A stretch of 10,266 nt of DNA from an uncultured Actinomyces sp. (GTDB lineage: Bacteria; Actinomycetota; Actinomycetes; Actinomycetales; Actinomycetaceae): contig CABKMZ010000071.1 in the NCBI GenBank assembly GCA_902373545.1, positions 1 to 10,266 on the forward strand. The letters run 5' to 3'. The notes under the pieces were generated by a model. That model had not been told where the DNA came from. It made no database searches and saw only the letters and a list, made by a program, of their open reading frames with translations. Below are positions 1 to 6,950 of the stretch, one piece after another; positions within the stretch are counted from its first letter, which is position 1; the number at the start of each line of letters is the position of its first letter. The position numbers were made by a program, and so were the translations under genes.

Positions 1-756
1 ATGGTGTCGGGGTGTTCGGGCCCGAGGGTGCTTGTAAGTTGAGCGATTATCTCTTCGTGTTCAGCGATGGCGTCGGCGTATTGCCCCGCTCGCTGGTAGG
101 TCCGTGCGAGTTCGTTGCGGGCCTTGATGGTGTCGGGGTGTTCGGGCCCGAGGGTGCTTGTAAGTTGAGCGATTATCTCTTTGTGCACAGCGATGGCGTC
201 GGCGTATTGTCCCGCCCGCTGGTAGGTCCGTGCGAGTTCGTCGCGGGCCTCGATGGTGTCGGGGTCTTCGGGCCCGAGGATGTTCGTAAGATTGGCAACT
301 ATCTCTTCAATGAAAGTGGTGACATTCGCGTCTGGTGCCGAAAACCTGAAAGTGGATACGGCTTGAGTGAGGGCAGTGATGGTGTCGGGGTGTTCGGGCC
401 CGAGGGTGCTTGTAAGTTGAGCGATTATCTCTTTGTGTACAGTGATGGCGTCGGCGTATTGTCCCGCCCGATGGTAGGTAGATGCAAGATTTTCACGCGC
501 ACGGATAGTATCGGGGTGTTGTGGGTCGAGGATGTTGGTGAGATCAGCGATTATCGCTTTGTGTACAGCGATGGCGTCGGCGTATTGTCCTGCAAACTGG
601 TAGGTCAATGCGAGTTCGTCGCGGGCTCTGATGGTGTCAAGATGCGCTGGGCCAAGGGTGTTAAGGAAATGAGTGATCGTTACTTGTGCTAAAGAGGCTG
701 CGATCTTATATTGTGAGGCCATAAAATGTGCAAGCGCGAGATCATCTCGTGCGCGT
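1..756 (-). repeat. 126-bp direct repeats encoding KLC-like TPRs (six units in register)
   Basis: Units begin at 1, 127, 253, 379, 505 and 631, exactly 126 bp apart. A more degenerate seventh unit follows at 757. Each encodes one 42-residue TPR. The first about 54 bp of the units at 1, 127 and 379 are almost identical at the DNA level, and units 1 and 2 differ at only a few positions over their whole length. Units 505 and 631 are more diverged. Unit 253 keeps the LGPEDPDTI part but has lost the normal helix core. The array runs off the left edge, so the total copy number is unknown. DNA-level identity points to recent duplication or gene conversion. Confidence 0.93.
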
Positions 757-2774
757 ACAATCTGAGGGTGCGAGGCGCCGATGGCCCTTTCTGTTATTGA
801 GAATGCCTGGGCGAGTCTGAATGCCTCGGAGTGCAAGTCGGAATGGATAGCTATATTAAGAGTATCAAATAGACATTGCTGAACCTGTGGGTAATCAAAT
901 AGAGCCTTCGAATAGCTTTGTGAGCAAAGAGTGCTGAATTGATTGATTAGTTGGTATGTGATCTGACGTGGGTGACTGAGTGTGTTGATGTCTTCGTCAT
1001 GCTGGGTTCTGTTAATTTTGTCAAGGAAGTGGGACGTAATGAGTGTTCCCTCATGAGCAATACGACTGTCATGCGAAGTTCGTAGTGCGTGTGCCAGTAG
1101 TCGGTGAATCGAGGTGATTCTGCCGTCGTTTGACTGATCAATAATCGAGGCGTCTTGCAGTAATTTGGAGGCTTTTCGTAAAGGAAGGCCATTGTTATAT
1201 TTGAGCCATTTGGTCGGCACGCCAGACTCTGCCAGATAACATAGGGCAGTTAAGATTGTCTGAGCTTCTGTTAGGACCTGTGGGTCTCTTATAGAAGAGA
1301 GAGTTGAACTTGCAGCCAATTGAAGGGATGCGATGGCGCCCTTACTGTAATGACCGCCTTCGATGGGTTCCAAAAGTTCTTCAATATTAGTGGCCTGCAG
1401 GTCAGCATAATACTCTTGAAGATTTGAATAGTAGTTCGAGCATGTTGCTGCTGCTTGCGCGATGGCAAGTGGCAGATCGCCAAGATATGAGGCGAGCTTA
1501 TCCGCTGTTGTTCGATCTGTATCTTTGCTCACGCTGAGCAGATGCGTGATCGACTCGTCGCGTGAAAAGTCGCCGAGAGAGAAGACGCTCCAATCCTTCT
1601 GATTGCACCACCCGCTACTGCGCCTTGTTGTAACGATGGTGTGGATCCCAGGTCCGTCCGGCAAAACGCCGTCGAGATAATCGAGACTCTCGACGTTGTC
1701 GTACACGAATAGGCAACGATTCTCGGCGATGTTTCGCAGTTTTGCTAATACGTGTTCGACTCTGAGCCGATTGCCTTGCTGAATGACTGTCTGTACATCG
1801 AGAAGTGATTCACCCATCGAGATCAATCCGCCTTCGATGTTGCTACGAGTGGATGCGTCGATCCAAGCTACGAGAGACCACGCTTCCGATTCGCATCTGC
1901 TGGCGATGGATGCGGCAAGAGAGGTCTTTCCGCTTCCTGCGCGACCGACAAGCACGCAGCGCGAGCCGTGTTGCGATGATGGATAGCTAAAGATTGCGTC
2001 CTGTAGGGTTGTCCCGTTGTTGGTGGGATGGCGCTCGATCCAGTGTTTCAGCGGCCGTGGGCGGCTGCCCCAAACAGCGTTGTTCAGTTGCTTATTATCT
2101 CTGATGTCGCATCTGTTTTCAATCTTTGCTTCAATTGATTTGATGCTGCTCTCAATTTTCTGTTGACCGTCCTTCAACTCTTGTTGCCCATCCTTGAGCT
2201 CTTGTTGCCCATCCTTCAGCTCTTCAAGTGCTGCGCCAATCTCACTAAGCTGTTCGACCGTAGCCTTGAGTGCGGTTTCGTTATAGTTTGGAGATTTCGG
2301 GGCTAGGATTAAATACTCACGGGCAACGCAGTGGAGGAGTGCGTCGAGGTACTCCTGCTCCCCAAGCGTGTAGTCCGCCCGTACCGGTTTTGATTGTTTC
2401 AGAACGTAAGATTGGAATGTTTGGGGTTTAGTAATTGCTTCGCCTAACGCATTCTCATCATTGAGGAGTCGTGCAATAGTTCTTTTGGCAGATGTCTCAA
2501 GGCGTCCGATGAACAGGTCAATACTTTTCTCGTCATGGCCCAACCTACCTAGCTGATCCTTGATGGAGGCCAGCTCATCGGTAATTGAGTTTCTGAGCGC
2601 TCCGCTCATCTGCGCTTCCGCACTGCCGAAGGTCTCATCTTTAAGGCTGCATGCGAGCTGGTAGATCTCTTGCCCACCTTCTATTGCGTCAGCGACGAAG
2701 CCGAAGCCGGCCACTTTCACAAGAGACTTGACGATGGTGGAGGAGATATTGAATGCTGCTCTCACTGTGCTCAT
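1..2774 (-). CDS. NB-ARC/STAND ATPase with C-terminal TPR repeats, NLR-like (3' end beyond the window)
   Basis: The reverse frame is open from ATG at 2774 to the left edge: 924 codons and no stop, so the C-terminus is missing. Residues 1 to about 180 are mostly helical and unrecognised. Residues 185-205 are three LKDGQQE heptads leading into a coiled coil. The NTPase core shows Walker A GRAGSGKTS (277-285, K283), Walker B LFVYDN (D359), a TTRR sensor-like motif (382-385) and a GLPL-like GDLPLA (432-437). This order is that of NB-ARC/STAND ATPases. From about residue 630 come 42-residue TPRs of kinesin-light-chain type, with LGPEHPDTI and YQRAGQYADAI as landmarks. STAND proteins are ligand-triggered oligomerising switches, and bacterial members include antiphage sensors and regulators; the role here is inferred, not shown. 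An in-frame TAG at 2784-2786 rules out an upstream start, and GTG at codon 4 is the only near alternative. No Shine-Dalgarno is visible. The gene is more A+T-rich than its neighbours, suggesting horizontal acquisition. Confidence 0.88.
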   Translation of the reverse strand, partial: MSTVRAAFNISSTIVKSLVKVAGFGFVADAIEGGQEIYQLACSLKDETFGSAEAQMSGALRNSITDELASIKDQLGRLGHDEKSIDLFIGRLETSAKRTIARLLNDENALGEAITKPQTFQSYVLKQSKPVRADYTLGEQEYLDALLHCVAREYLILAPKSPNYNETALKATVEQLSEIGAALEELKDGQQELKDGQQELKDGQQKIESSIKSIEAKIENRCDIRDNKQLNNAVWGSRPRPLKHWIERHPTNNGTTLQDAIFSYPSSQHGSRCVLVGRAGSGKTSLAASIASRCESEAWSLVAWIDASTRSNIEGGLISMGESLLDVQTVIQQGNRLRVEHVLAKLRNIAENRCLFVYDNVESLDYLDGVLPDGPGIHTIVTTRRSSGWCNQKDWSVFSLGDFSRDESITHLLSVSKDTDRTTADKLASYLGDLPLAIAQAAATCSNYYSNLQEYYADLQATNIEELLEPIEGGHYSKGAIASLQLAASSTLSSIRDPQVLTEAQTILTALCYLAESGVPTKWLKYNNGLPLRKASKLLQDASIIDQSNDGRITSIHRLLAHALRTSHDSRIAHEGTLITSHFLDKINRTQHDEDINTLSHPRQITYQLINQFSTLCSQSYSKALFDYPQVQQCLFDTLNIAIHSDLHSEAFRLAQAFSITERAIGASHPQIVRARDDLALAHFMASQYKIAASLAQVTITHFLNTLGPAHLDTIRARDELALTYQFAGQYADAIAVHKAIIADLTNILDPQHPDTIRARENLASTYHRAGQYADAITVHKEIIAQLTSTLGPEHPDTITALTQAVSTFRFSAPDANVTTFIEEIVANLTNILGPEDPDTIEARDELARTYQRAGQYADAIAVHKEIIAQLTSTLGPEHPDTIKARNELARTYQRAGQYADAIAEHEEIIAQLTSTLGPEHPDT
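2161..2223 (-). repeat. Three tandem 21-bp units encoding heptads
   Basis: Units 2161-2181, 2182-2202 and 2203-2223 are 21 bp each. The second and third differ at only one position. On the minus strand they encode repeated ELKDGQQ heptads at about residues 185-205 of the NB-ARC/TPR protein. Because a unit is seven codons, gain or loss of a unit keeps the frame and lengthens or shortens the coiled coil by exactly one heptad. Confidence 0.9.
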
Positions 2775-2780
2775 AAGCGC

Positions 2781-2786
2781 AGTCTA
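2781..2786 (-). promoter_or_regulatory. Candidate -10 element for a leaderless NB-ARC/TPR transcript
   Basis: On the minus strand TAGACT (TANNNT type) ends six bases before the ATG at 2774. Transcription would then start at or next to the A of the ATG. No Shine-Dalgarno precedes the gene, and leaderless mRNAs with this geometry are common in actinobacteria. No convincing -35 element is seen about 17-18 bases upstream. A second -10-like hexamer, TAGAAT, lies about 24 bases before the ATG and would give a short leader instead. Confidence 0.4.
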
Positions 2787-2831
2787 CAGAGTTAGCGGAT
2801 TCTATGTTGCGACACGCAAAGTAGCGTGACA

Positions 2832-2863
2832 GTGGGGCCGGAAGCTCTTGCTTCCGGCCCCAC
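2832..2863 (-). terminator. Perfect 14-bp hairpin, likely terminator of the NDH-2 gene
   Basis: The arms GTGGGGCCGGAAGC (2832-2845) and its exact complement (2850-2863) enclose a 4-base TCTT loop. It lies 83 bp beyond the NDH-2 stop codon and before the NB-ARC/TPR start, both on the minus strand, so it insulates the two genes. There is no real T-tract on the minus side, only a short TTT several bases later. It would therefore be the U-less hairpin type often predicted in high-GC actinobacteria, and efficiency is uncertain. Confidence 0.7.
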
Positions 2864-2945
2864 ACCGTGCCTGTCTGCCTGTTTGTCAGCACGCGCTTGC
2901 TGTGCCCGAACGCGCGCCAGAATTGACCATCAGAGCGTTGGGTGC

Positions 2946-4313
2946 TCAGGCCTCGTGGATGCGCTCCTCGACGACGTCCTCGCCGGCGACGAGCTTGCCG
3001 GACGCGCCGGCCCCCAGCTGCTCCATCGCCAGGCGGCCCACCATCTGCTGGTTCGTCGTCGTGCGCTGCGAACGCGCACCCGACAGGAAGCTGAAGAACC
3101 AGTTCACCAGCGTGCCCACCTGCGACTTGAAGCCGACGATGTAGAGCAGGTGCAGGAAGCACCAGGCCACCCACGCGGTGAAGCCCGTCATCTTCGTGTT
3201 ACCCATCATCACGACCGCCTTGAAGCGTGCGATCGTCGCCATCGAACCCTTGTCGAAGTAGGAGAACTCCGTGGCCTTCGGCTTACGGCCCGCCAGGCGC
3301 GCCGCCACCGTGTCGGCGGCGAAGCGCGCGGACTGGATGGCACCCTGCGCGACGCCGGGCACGCCCGGGAACGCCATCATGTCACCCAGCACGAAGATCT
3401 CGGGGTGCCCTGGCAGGGTGAGGTCCTTGTTGACGGTGACACGGCCTGCGCGGTCCACCTCGGCGCCCGTCGCCTCGCCCAGCGCGCGGCCCAGCGGGCT
3501 CGCGGACACGCCCGCAGCCCACACCTTGCACACGGACTCGATCCGTTCCTCTTCGCCGGACTTGTACTTCAGTGTCACGCCCTCGGCGTCCACGTCGGTC
3601 ACGAACGCGTTCATCTTCATCTCGACGCCGAGCTTGGCCAGCGCCTCCTCGGTCTTGTGGCCGAGCTGCTCGCCGAACGGGGGGAGTGGGTGCTCGGCGC
3701 CGTCCACCAGGATGACGCGAGCCTTCGTCGGATCGATGTTGCGGAACTCGCCCTTCAGCGTGTGGGAGGCGAGCTCGCGGATCTGTCCCGCCATCTCCAC
3801 GCCCGTCGGGCCCGCGCCCACGACGACGAAGGTGAGGAGCTTGCCCACCAGAGCAGGATCGGGCTCGATCTCCGCCAGCTCAAACGCGCCGAAAATACGC
3901 GCGCGCAGCTCAAGCGCGTCATCGATCGTCTTCATGCCCGGCGCGAACACCGCGAAGTGGTCGTTGCCGAAGTAGGACTGGCCCGCGCCCGCCGCCACGA
4001 TCAGCGTGTCGTATTCGGTGTGCTCATACTTGTTGTGGTTGCGCCACTTCACGACGCGCGCCTCGACGTCGATCTCCTCGACGAGAGCCTGCAAGACCGT
4101 GACGTTCTTCTGCTTCCGCAGGATCTCGCGCGTCGTGGGGGCGATGTCGCCCTCGGAGAGAATGCCCGTGGCCACCTGGTAGAGCAGGGGCTGGAACAGG
4201 TGGTGCGACGTGCGAGCCAGGATGGTGATGTCGGCGTCGACCTTCTTTAGTCGACGAGCAGCCGTCAGGCCTGCGAAACCAGAGCCGATGATGACGATGC
4301 GATGGCGGGGCAT
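2946..4313 (-). CDS. ndh: Type II NADH dehydrogenase (NDH-2)
   Basis: A 455-residue flavoprotein of the usual actinobacterial NDH-2 length. It moves electrons from NADH to membrane quinone through FAD without pumping protons. Visible features: N-terminal FAD-binding GSGFAG (10-15); a second Rossmann motif VVGAGPTGVEMAG for NADH (164-176); the FAD-contacting segment IFVLGDM (306-312); AQGAIQ (322-327), matching the AQxAxQ quinone-site motif; and a hydrophobic C-terminal stretch (about 376-395, then 400-412) that should seat the protein on the inner membrane face. The start is supported by AAGGAG at 4320-4325, six bases before the ATG. It lies 79 bp downstream of the lip operon on the same strand, with its own promoter region and candidate iron box, and probably ends at the hairpin at 2832-2863. 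The family is certain. Quinone preference cannot be read from sequence. Confidence 0.95.
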   Translation of the reverse strand: MPRHRIVIIGSGFAGLTAARRLKKVDADITILARTSHHLFQPLLYQVATGILSEGDIAPTTREILRKQKNVTVLQALVEEIDVEARVVKWRNHNKYEHTEYDTLIVAAGAGQSYFGNDHFAVFAPGMKTIDDALELRARIFGAFELAEIEPDPALVGKLLTFVVVGAGPTGVEMAGQIRELASHTLKGEFRNIDPTKARVILVDGAEHPLPPFGEQLGHKTEEALAKLGVEMKMNAFVTDVDAEGVTLKYKSGEEERIESVCKVWAAGVSASPLGRALGEATGAEVDRAGRVTVNKDLTLPGHPEIFVLGDMMAFPGVPGVAQGAIQSARFAADTVAARLAGRKPKATEFSYFDKGSMATIARFKAVVMMGNTKMTGFTAWVAWCFLHLLYIVGFKSQVGTLVNWFFSFLSGARSQRTTTNQQMVGRLAMEQLGAGASGKLVAGEDVVEERIHEA

Positions 4314-4328
4314 AAGACTCTCCTTCGA

Positions 4329-4352
4329 TTAAGCAAGGCTAATCTTACCTAA
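4329..4352 (-). promoter_or_regulatory. Candidate DtxR/IdeR iron box upstream of ndh
   Basis: On the minus strand this A/T-rich stretch begins TTAGGTAAGATTAG and ends CCTTGCTTAA. Aligned by eye with the DtxR/IdeR consensus TTAGGTTAGSCTAACCTAA, the 19 bases at 4329-4347 match at about 14 positions. A second register, offset by 5 bp (4334-4352), matches at about 13. The stretch contains TAAGAT, a possible -10, and lies just upstream of the ndh Shine-Dalgarno, so a bound iron-loaded repressor would block ndh transcription. The match is imperfect and no regulator gene is in the window. Confidence 0.45.
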
Positions 4353-4392
4353 ATGTGATGCACATAAATTGTGATGTCGCGCGCACTTGTCT

Positions 4393-5886
4393 CTAGCGTT
4401 CCGACGCCGAGAACAGCTCCGCCGCCCCGAGCGGATCGGGCTTGCCCGTGGGCGTCGTCGGCAGCTCGTCGACGACCGCAATCCGACGCACCTTCTCCCA
4501 GGGTGCCAGGGACTCGCTCAGGGCCTCCGACAGTGCTGCGGCGTTCATCGACGAGGCCTGGGCGCGGCCCTGCGGAGAAGCGACGATCAGCGCGGCGACG
4601 ATCTGCCCCCAGCGCTCATCCGGCAGTCCCACGACGAGCGCATCCGACACGACGTCCAGTGAGCGTAGAGCCCGCTCGACCGTCGGGGGAGCGACGAGCT
4701 CGCCGGCCGTGTTGATCATGCGGTGGGCTCGTCCCACCATGTGCAGCCAGCCGTGGGCATCCCGAGTCGCAAGGTCGCCGGTGCGCAGCCACTCCTCGCC
4801 GCTCACGACGCCAGGGCCGCGCACCCAGATCTCGCCCATCTCATCGACGCCCGCCTCGCGATCGTCGGTGGCCATGACGCGCAGGTCCACGTAGGGGAAA
4901 GGAACACCCAGCGATCCGGCTGGCGCCAAGCAATCGGGTGTAGCGACCGTACCCGCCCCGGAGGTCTCCGTCATGCCCCACACGTGAATGGGGGACAGGC
5001 CGACCGCGCGCATCGCCTCCGCGAGGTCCGCCGTCATCGCGTCACCGCCGATCAGGGGACGCACCCACGACGACAGGTCACCGCCTCCTCGCTCGTGTTC
5101 GTCGAGGATTGCGCGCACGATCGCGGGCACGGCGAACATCATCGTGATCCCGTATCGCTCGATCGCGTCGATGACGCCGCGCGCGTCGAAGGAGCCTGGG
5201 AAACCGAGCGTGACCAGGGTGCCACCGTGCGTCCACACGTCCATCGACGTTCCGTTGAAGCCTCCGATGTGGCTCGCGGGCGCGCACACGCCCACGACCG
5301 ACGACGTCGGCGCGTAGTCGAAGCCCTCCCGGAAGTTCGTCGATCCCCACCACATGACCTCGTGGGTGAGCTCGACGGGGCGCGGTGTCCCGGTGGACCC
5401 CGACGTGAACAAAATGGCGGCGAGCTCGGTCCCGCAGCGCGCGGGAGCCTTCTCGATGGGCGCAGCGCGATCCGCCCACGCCGACAGGTCCGCAAACGAC
5501 GCGACCTGCGCTCCCGCGCCGGACAGGGTAGGAGCGTGGGCTGAGGAGGCCTCGTCGAGAAAGACCCACGAGACGCCCGCCTGCTCGCACATCGAGGCGA
5601 GCGCAGCCGAGGGCATGCGCGGGGATAACGGGACCGTCACCGCGCGCAGCCACGAGGCCGCGACGAACGCGATGTAGTGCCACGGCGAGTTCGCCCCGAT
5701 GACGGCGATGCGCGTCCCCTCGCCGATGCCCGCCTCCGCGAAGGCACGAGCCAGGCGAGCGACCGTATCGACCGCCTCGCCCACGCTCCACTCCTGGCCC
5801 ATCACCGCATCCACGAGGGAGAGTCGCTCGGGGTGGCGACGCGCCGCCGCCAGGAGCGCCCGCGCGGGCGAATAGTCGGGGGTCAC
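4393..5886 (-). CDS. AMP-dependent acid-CoA ligase (ANL superfamily), substrate unknown
   Basis: A 497-residue class I adenylate-forming enzyme that should activate a carboxylic acid with ATP to an acyl-AMP and then, most likely, a CoA thioester. Motifs: phosphate-binding [10 protein letters not shown] (160-169), GMTETSGAG (304-312), GEIWVRGPG (351-359), RTGD (368-371), hinge [12 protein letters not shown] (385-396) and catalytic K482 in PTTPTGK. Both large N-terminal and small C-terminal domains are complete. The GTG start at 5886 overlaps the lipA stop as GTGA, so translation is probably coupled. The frame stays open upstream, but only antisense to conserved lipA residues, so earlier starts are rejected. 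The usual lysine after the glycine-rich loop is R169. General annotation could be fatty-acyl-CoA or MenE-like ligase. No men genes are present and the lip context suggests a medium-chain acyl or lipoyl substrate, which is inference. Confidence 0.85.
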   Translation of the reverse strand: MTPDYSPARALLAAARRHPERLSLVDAVMGQEWSVGEAVDTVARLARAFAEAGIGEGTRIAVIGANSPWHYIAFVAASWLRAVTVPLSPRMPSAALASMCEQAGVSWVFLDEASSAHAPTLSGAGAQVASFADLSAWADRAAPIEKAPARCGTELAAILFTSGSTGTPRPVELTHEVMWWGSTNFREGFDYAPTSSVVGVCAPASHIGGFNGTSMDVWTHGGTLVTLGFPGSFDARGVIDAIERYGITMMFAVPAIVRAILDEHERGGGDLSSWVRPLIGGDAMTADLAEAMRAVGLSPIHVWGMTETSGAGTVATPDCLAPAGSLGVPFPYVDLRVMATDDREAGVDEMGEIWVRGPGVVSGEEWLRTGDLATRDAHGWLHMVGRAHRMINTAGELVAPPTVERALRSLDVVSDALVVGLPDERWGQIVAALIVASPQGRAQASSMNAAALSEALSESLAPWEKVRRIAVVDELPTTPTGKPDPLGAAELFSASER

Positions 5887-6950
5887 GAGGCCGCGGCGGC
5901 CTTTGCGGCAGCCATGGCCGCGTGACGCTCCGAGCGCTCCTTCAGGCGAGCCAGCACCGACCCGGCCTCCTGTAGCGTCGAGCCGGAGTTCGCGATGTGT
6001 TGCAGCTGCTCGGGGATCTCGAAGCCACGGGCACGCATACCCTTGGCCCACAGCAGGCCCGCACGGTATGAGGAACGCACGAGGGGGCCGGCCATGACAC
6101 CCGCGAAGCCCATCTCCTCGGCCTCGGCGGCCATCTCCACGAACTCCTCGGGGTGCACCCAGCGGTCGATCGGGTGGTGCAGGGGAGAGGGACGCAGGTA
6201 CTGCGTGAGCGTCAGCAGGTCGCAGCCGGACTCGTGCAGGTCGCGCATGGCCGCGCTGATCTCCTCGCGCGTCTCGCCCATGCCCAGGATCAGGTTCGAC
6301 TTGGTGACCATGCCGCCGTCGTGGGCACGCTTGATCATCGCGAGCGAACGGTCGTAGTTGAAGGCGGGGCGAATCTTCTTGAAGATGCGCGGCACCGTCT
6401 CCAGGTTGTGCGCGAACACCTGCGGGCCAGCCGCCACGACCATGTCGATCGACTCTGCCTGGCCGCGGAAGTCGTCCACGAGGAGCTCCACGCCCGTGCC
6501 CGGGTTGAGCTCGTGGATGAGGCGGCAGGTCTCGGCGTACAGCCACGCCGCGCCGTCGGGCAGGTCGTCTCGGGTCACGCCCGTGATCGTCACGTAGCGC
6601 AGGTCGAGGTCGCGCACGGACTCGGCGATACGACGCGGCTCGTCCTTGTCGTATTCGGTGGGGCGCCCCGTCGCAATGTCGCAGAAGTCGCAACGACGCG
6701 TGCATAGGGCACCACCGAGCAGGAAGGTCGCCTCACGGTCCTGCCAGCACTCGTAGATGTTGGGGCACCCGGCCTCGGCGCACACCGTGTGCAGGCCCTT
6801 CGCATGCGAGAGCGAGCGCATGTCCTGGTAGTTCTCGCCGGCCTTCGCGGTCGTGCGAATCCACTCGGGCTTCTTCTCGATCGGCGTCTGCGAATTGCGC
6901 ACCTCGATGCGCAGCAGCTTGCGGCCCTCGGGATCGGGCAGGGTACTCAT
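5883..6950 (-). CDS. lipA: Lipoyl synthase (radical SAM)
   Basis: A 355-residue lipoyl synthase that inserts two sulfur atoms at C6 and C8 of protein-bound octanoyl groups. All ligands of both 4Fe-4S clusters are present: C57/C62/C68 ([12 protein letters not shown]) for the auxiliary, sulfur-donating cluster, and C83/C87/C90 (CTRRCDFC, CxxxCxxC) for the radical SAM cluster. The C-terminal RSSYRAG (292-298) is the conserved serine motif that caps the auxiliary cluster. The ATG at 6950 overlaps the lipB stop as ATGA and has GAGG eight bases upstream. The frame continues open upstream, but that stretch is antisense-like, low-complexity protein overlapping lipB and is rejected. The last 30 or so residues are an alanine- and charge-rich tail beyond the core. 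The gene is followed by the ligase with another 4-bp overlap. Confidence 0.97.
   Translation of the reverse strand: MSTLPDPEGRKLLRIEVRNSQTPIEKKPEWIRTTAKAGENYQDMRSLSHAKGLHTVCAEAGCPNIYECWQDREATFLLGGALCTRRCDFCDIATGRPTEYDKDEPRRIAESVRDLDLRYVTITGVTRDDLPDGAAWLYAETCRLIHELNPGTGVELLVDDFRGQAESIDMVVAAGPQVFAHNLETVPRIFKKIRPAFNYDRSLAMIKRAHDGGMVTKSNLILGMGETREEISAAMRDLHESGCDLLTLTQYLRPSPLHHPIDRWVHPEEFVEMAAEAEEMGFAGVMAGPLVRSSYRAGLLWAKGMRARGFEIPEQLQHIANSGSTLQEAGSVLARLKERSERHAAMAAAKAAAAS

Noticed and set aside
12..692. A 226-codon plus-strand open frame with striking internal repeats
   Set aside because: It is the antisense shadow of the 126-bp TPR repeats. Because 126 is a multiple of three, the open phase is copied in every unit. 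The minus-strand frame gives clear TPRs.
1..756. Possible CRISPR array from the regular repeats
   Set aside because: There are no unique spacers. The whole 126-bp unit is repeated and coding, so these are protein repeats.
2689..3174. A 161-codon minus-strand open frame across the ndh-NB-ARC/TPR junction
   Set aside because: It spans the terminator hairpin and the end of ndh in a different frame, with a low-complexity product. No family resemblance.
2826..4250. A 474-codon plus-strand open frame opposite ndh
   Set aside because: The product is Arg/His/Leu-rich with no motifs, the usual antisense artefact in high-GC DNA, while the opposite strand encodes a textbook NDH-2.
5887..6705. In-frame N-terminal extension of the adenylating enzyme
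   Set aside because: The extension lies in another frame of lipA, is Arg-rich and motif-free, and the GTG at 5886 gives a normal-length family protein with a GTGA overlap.
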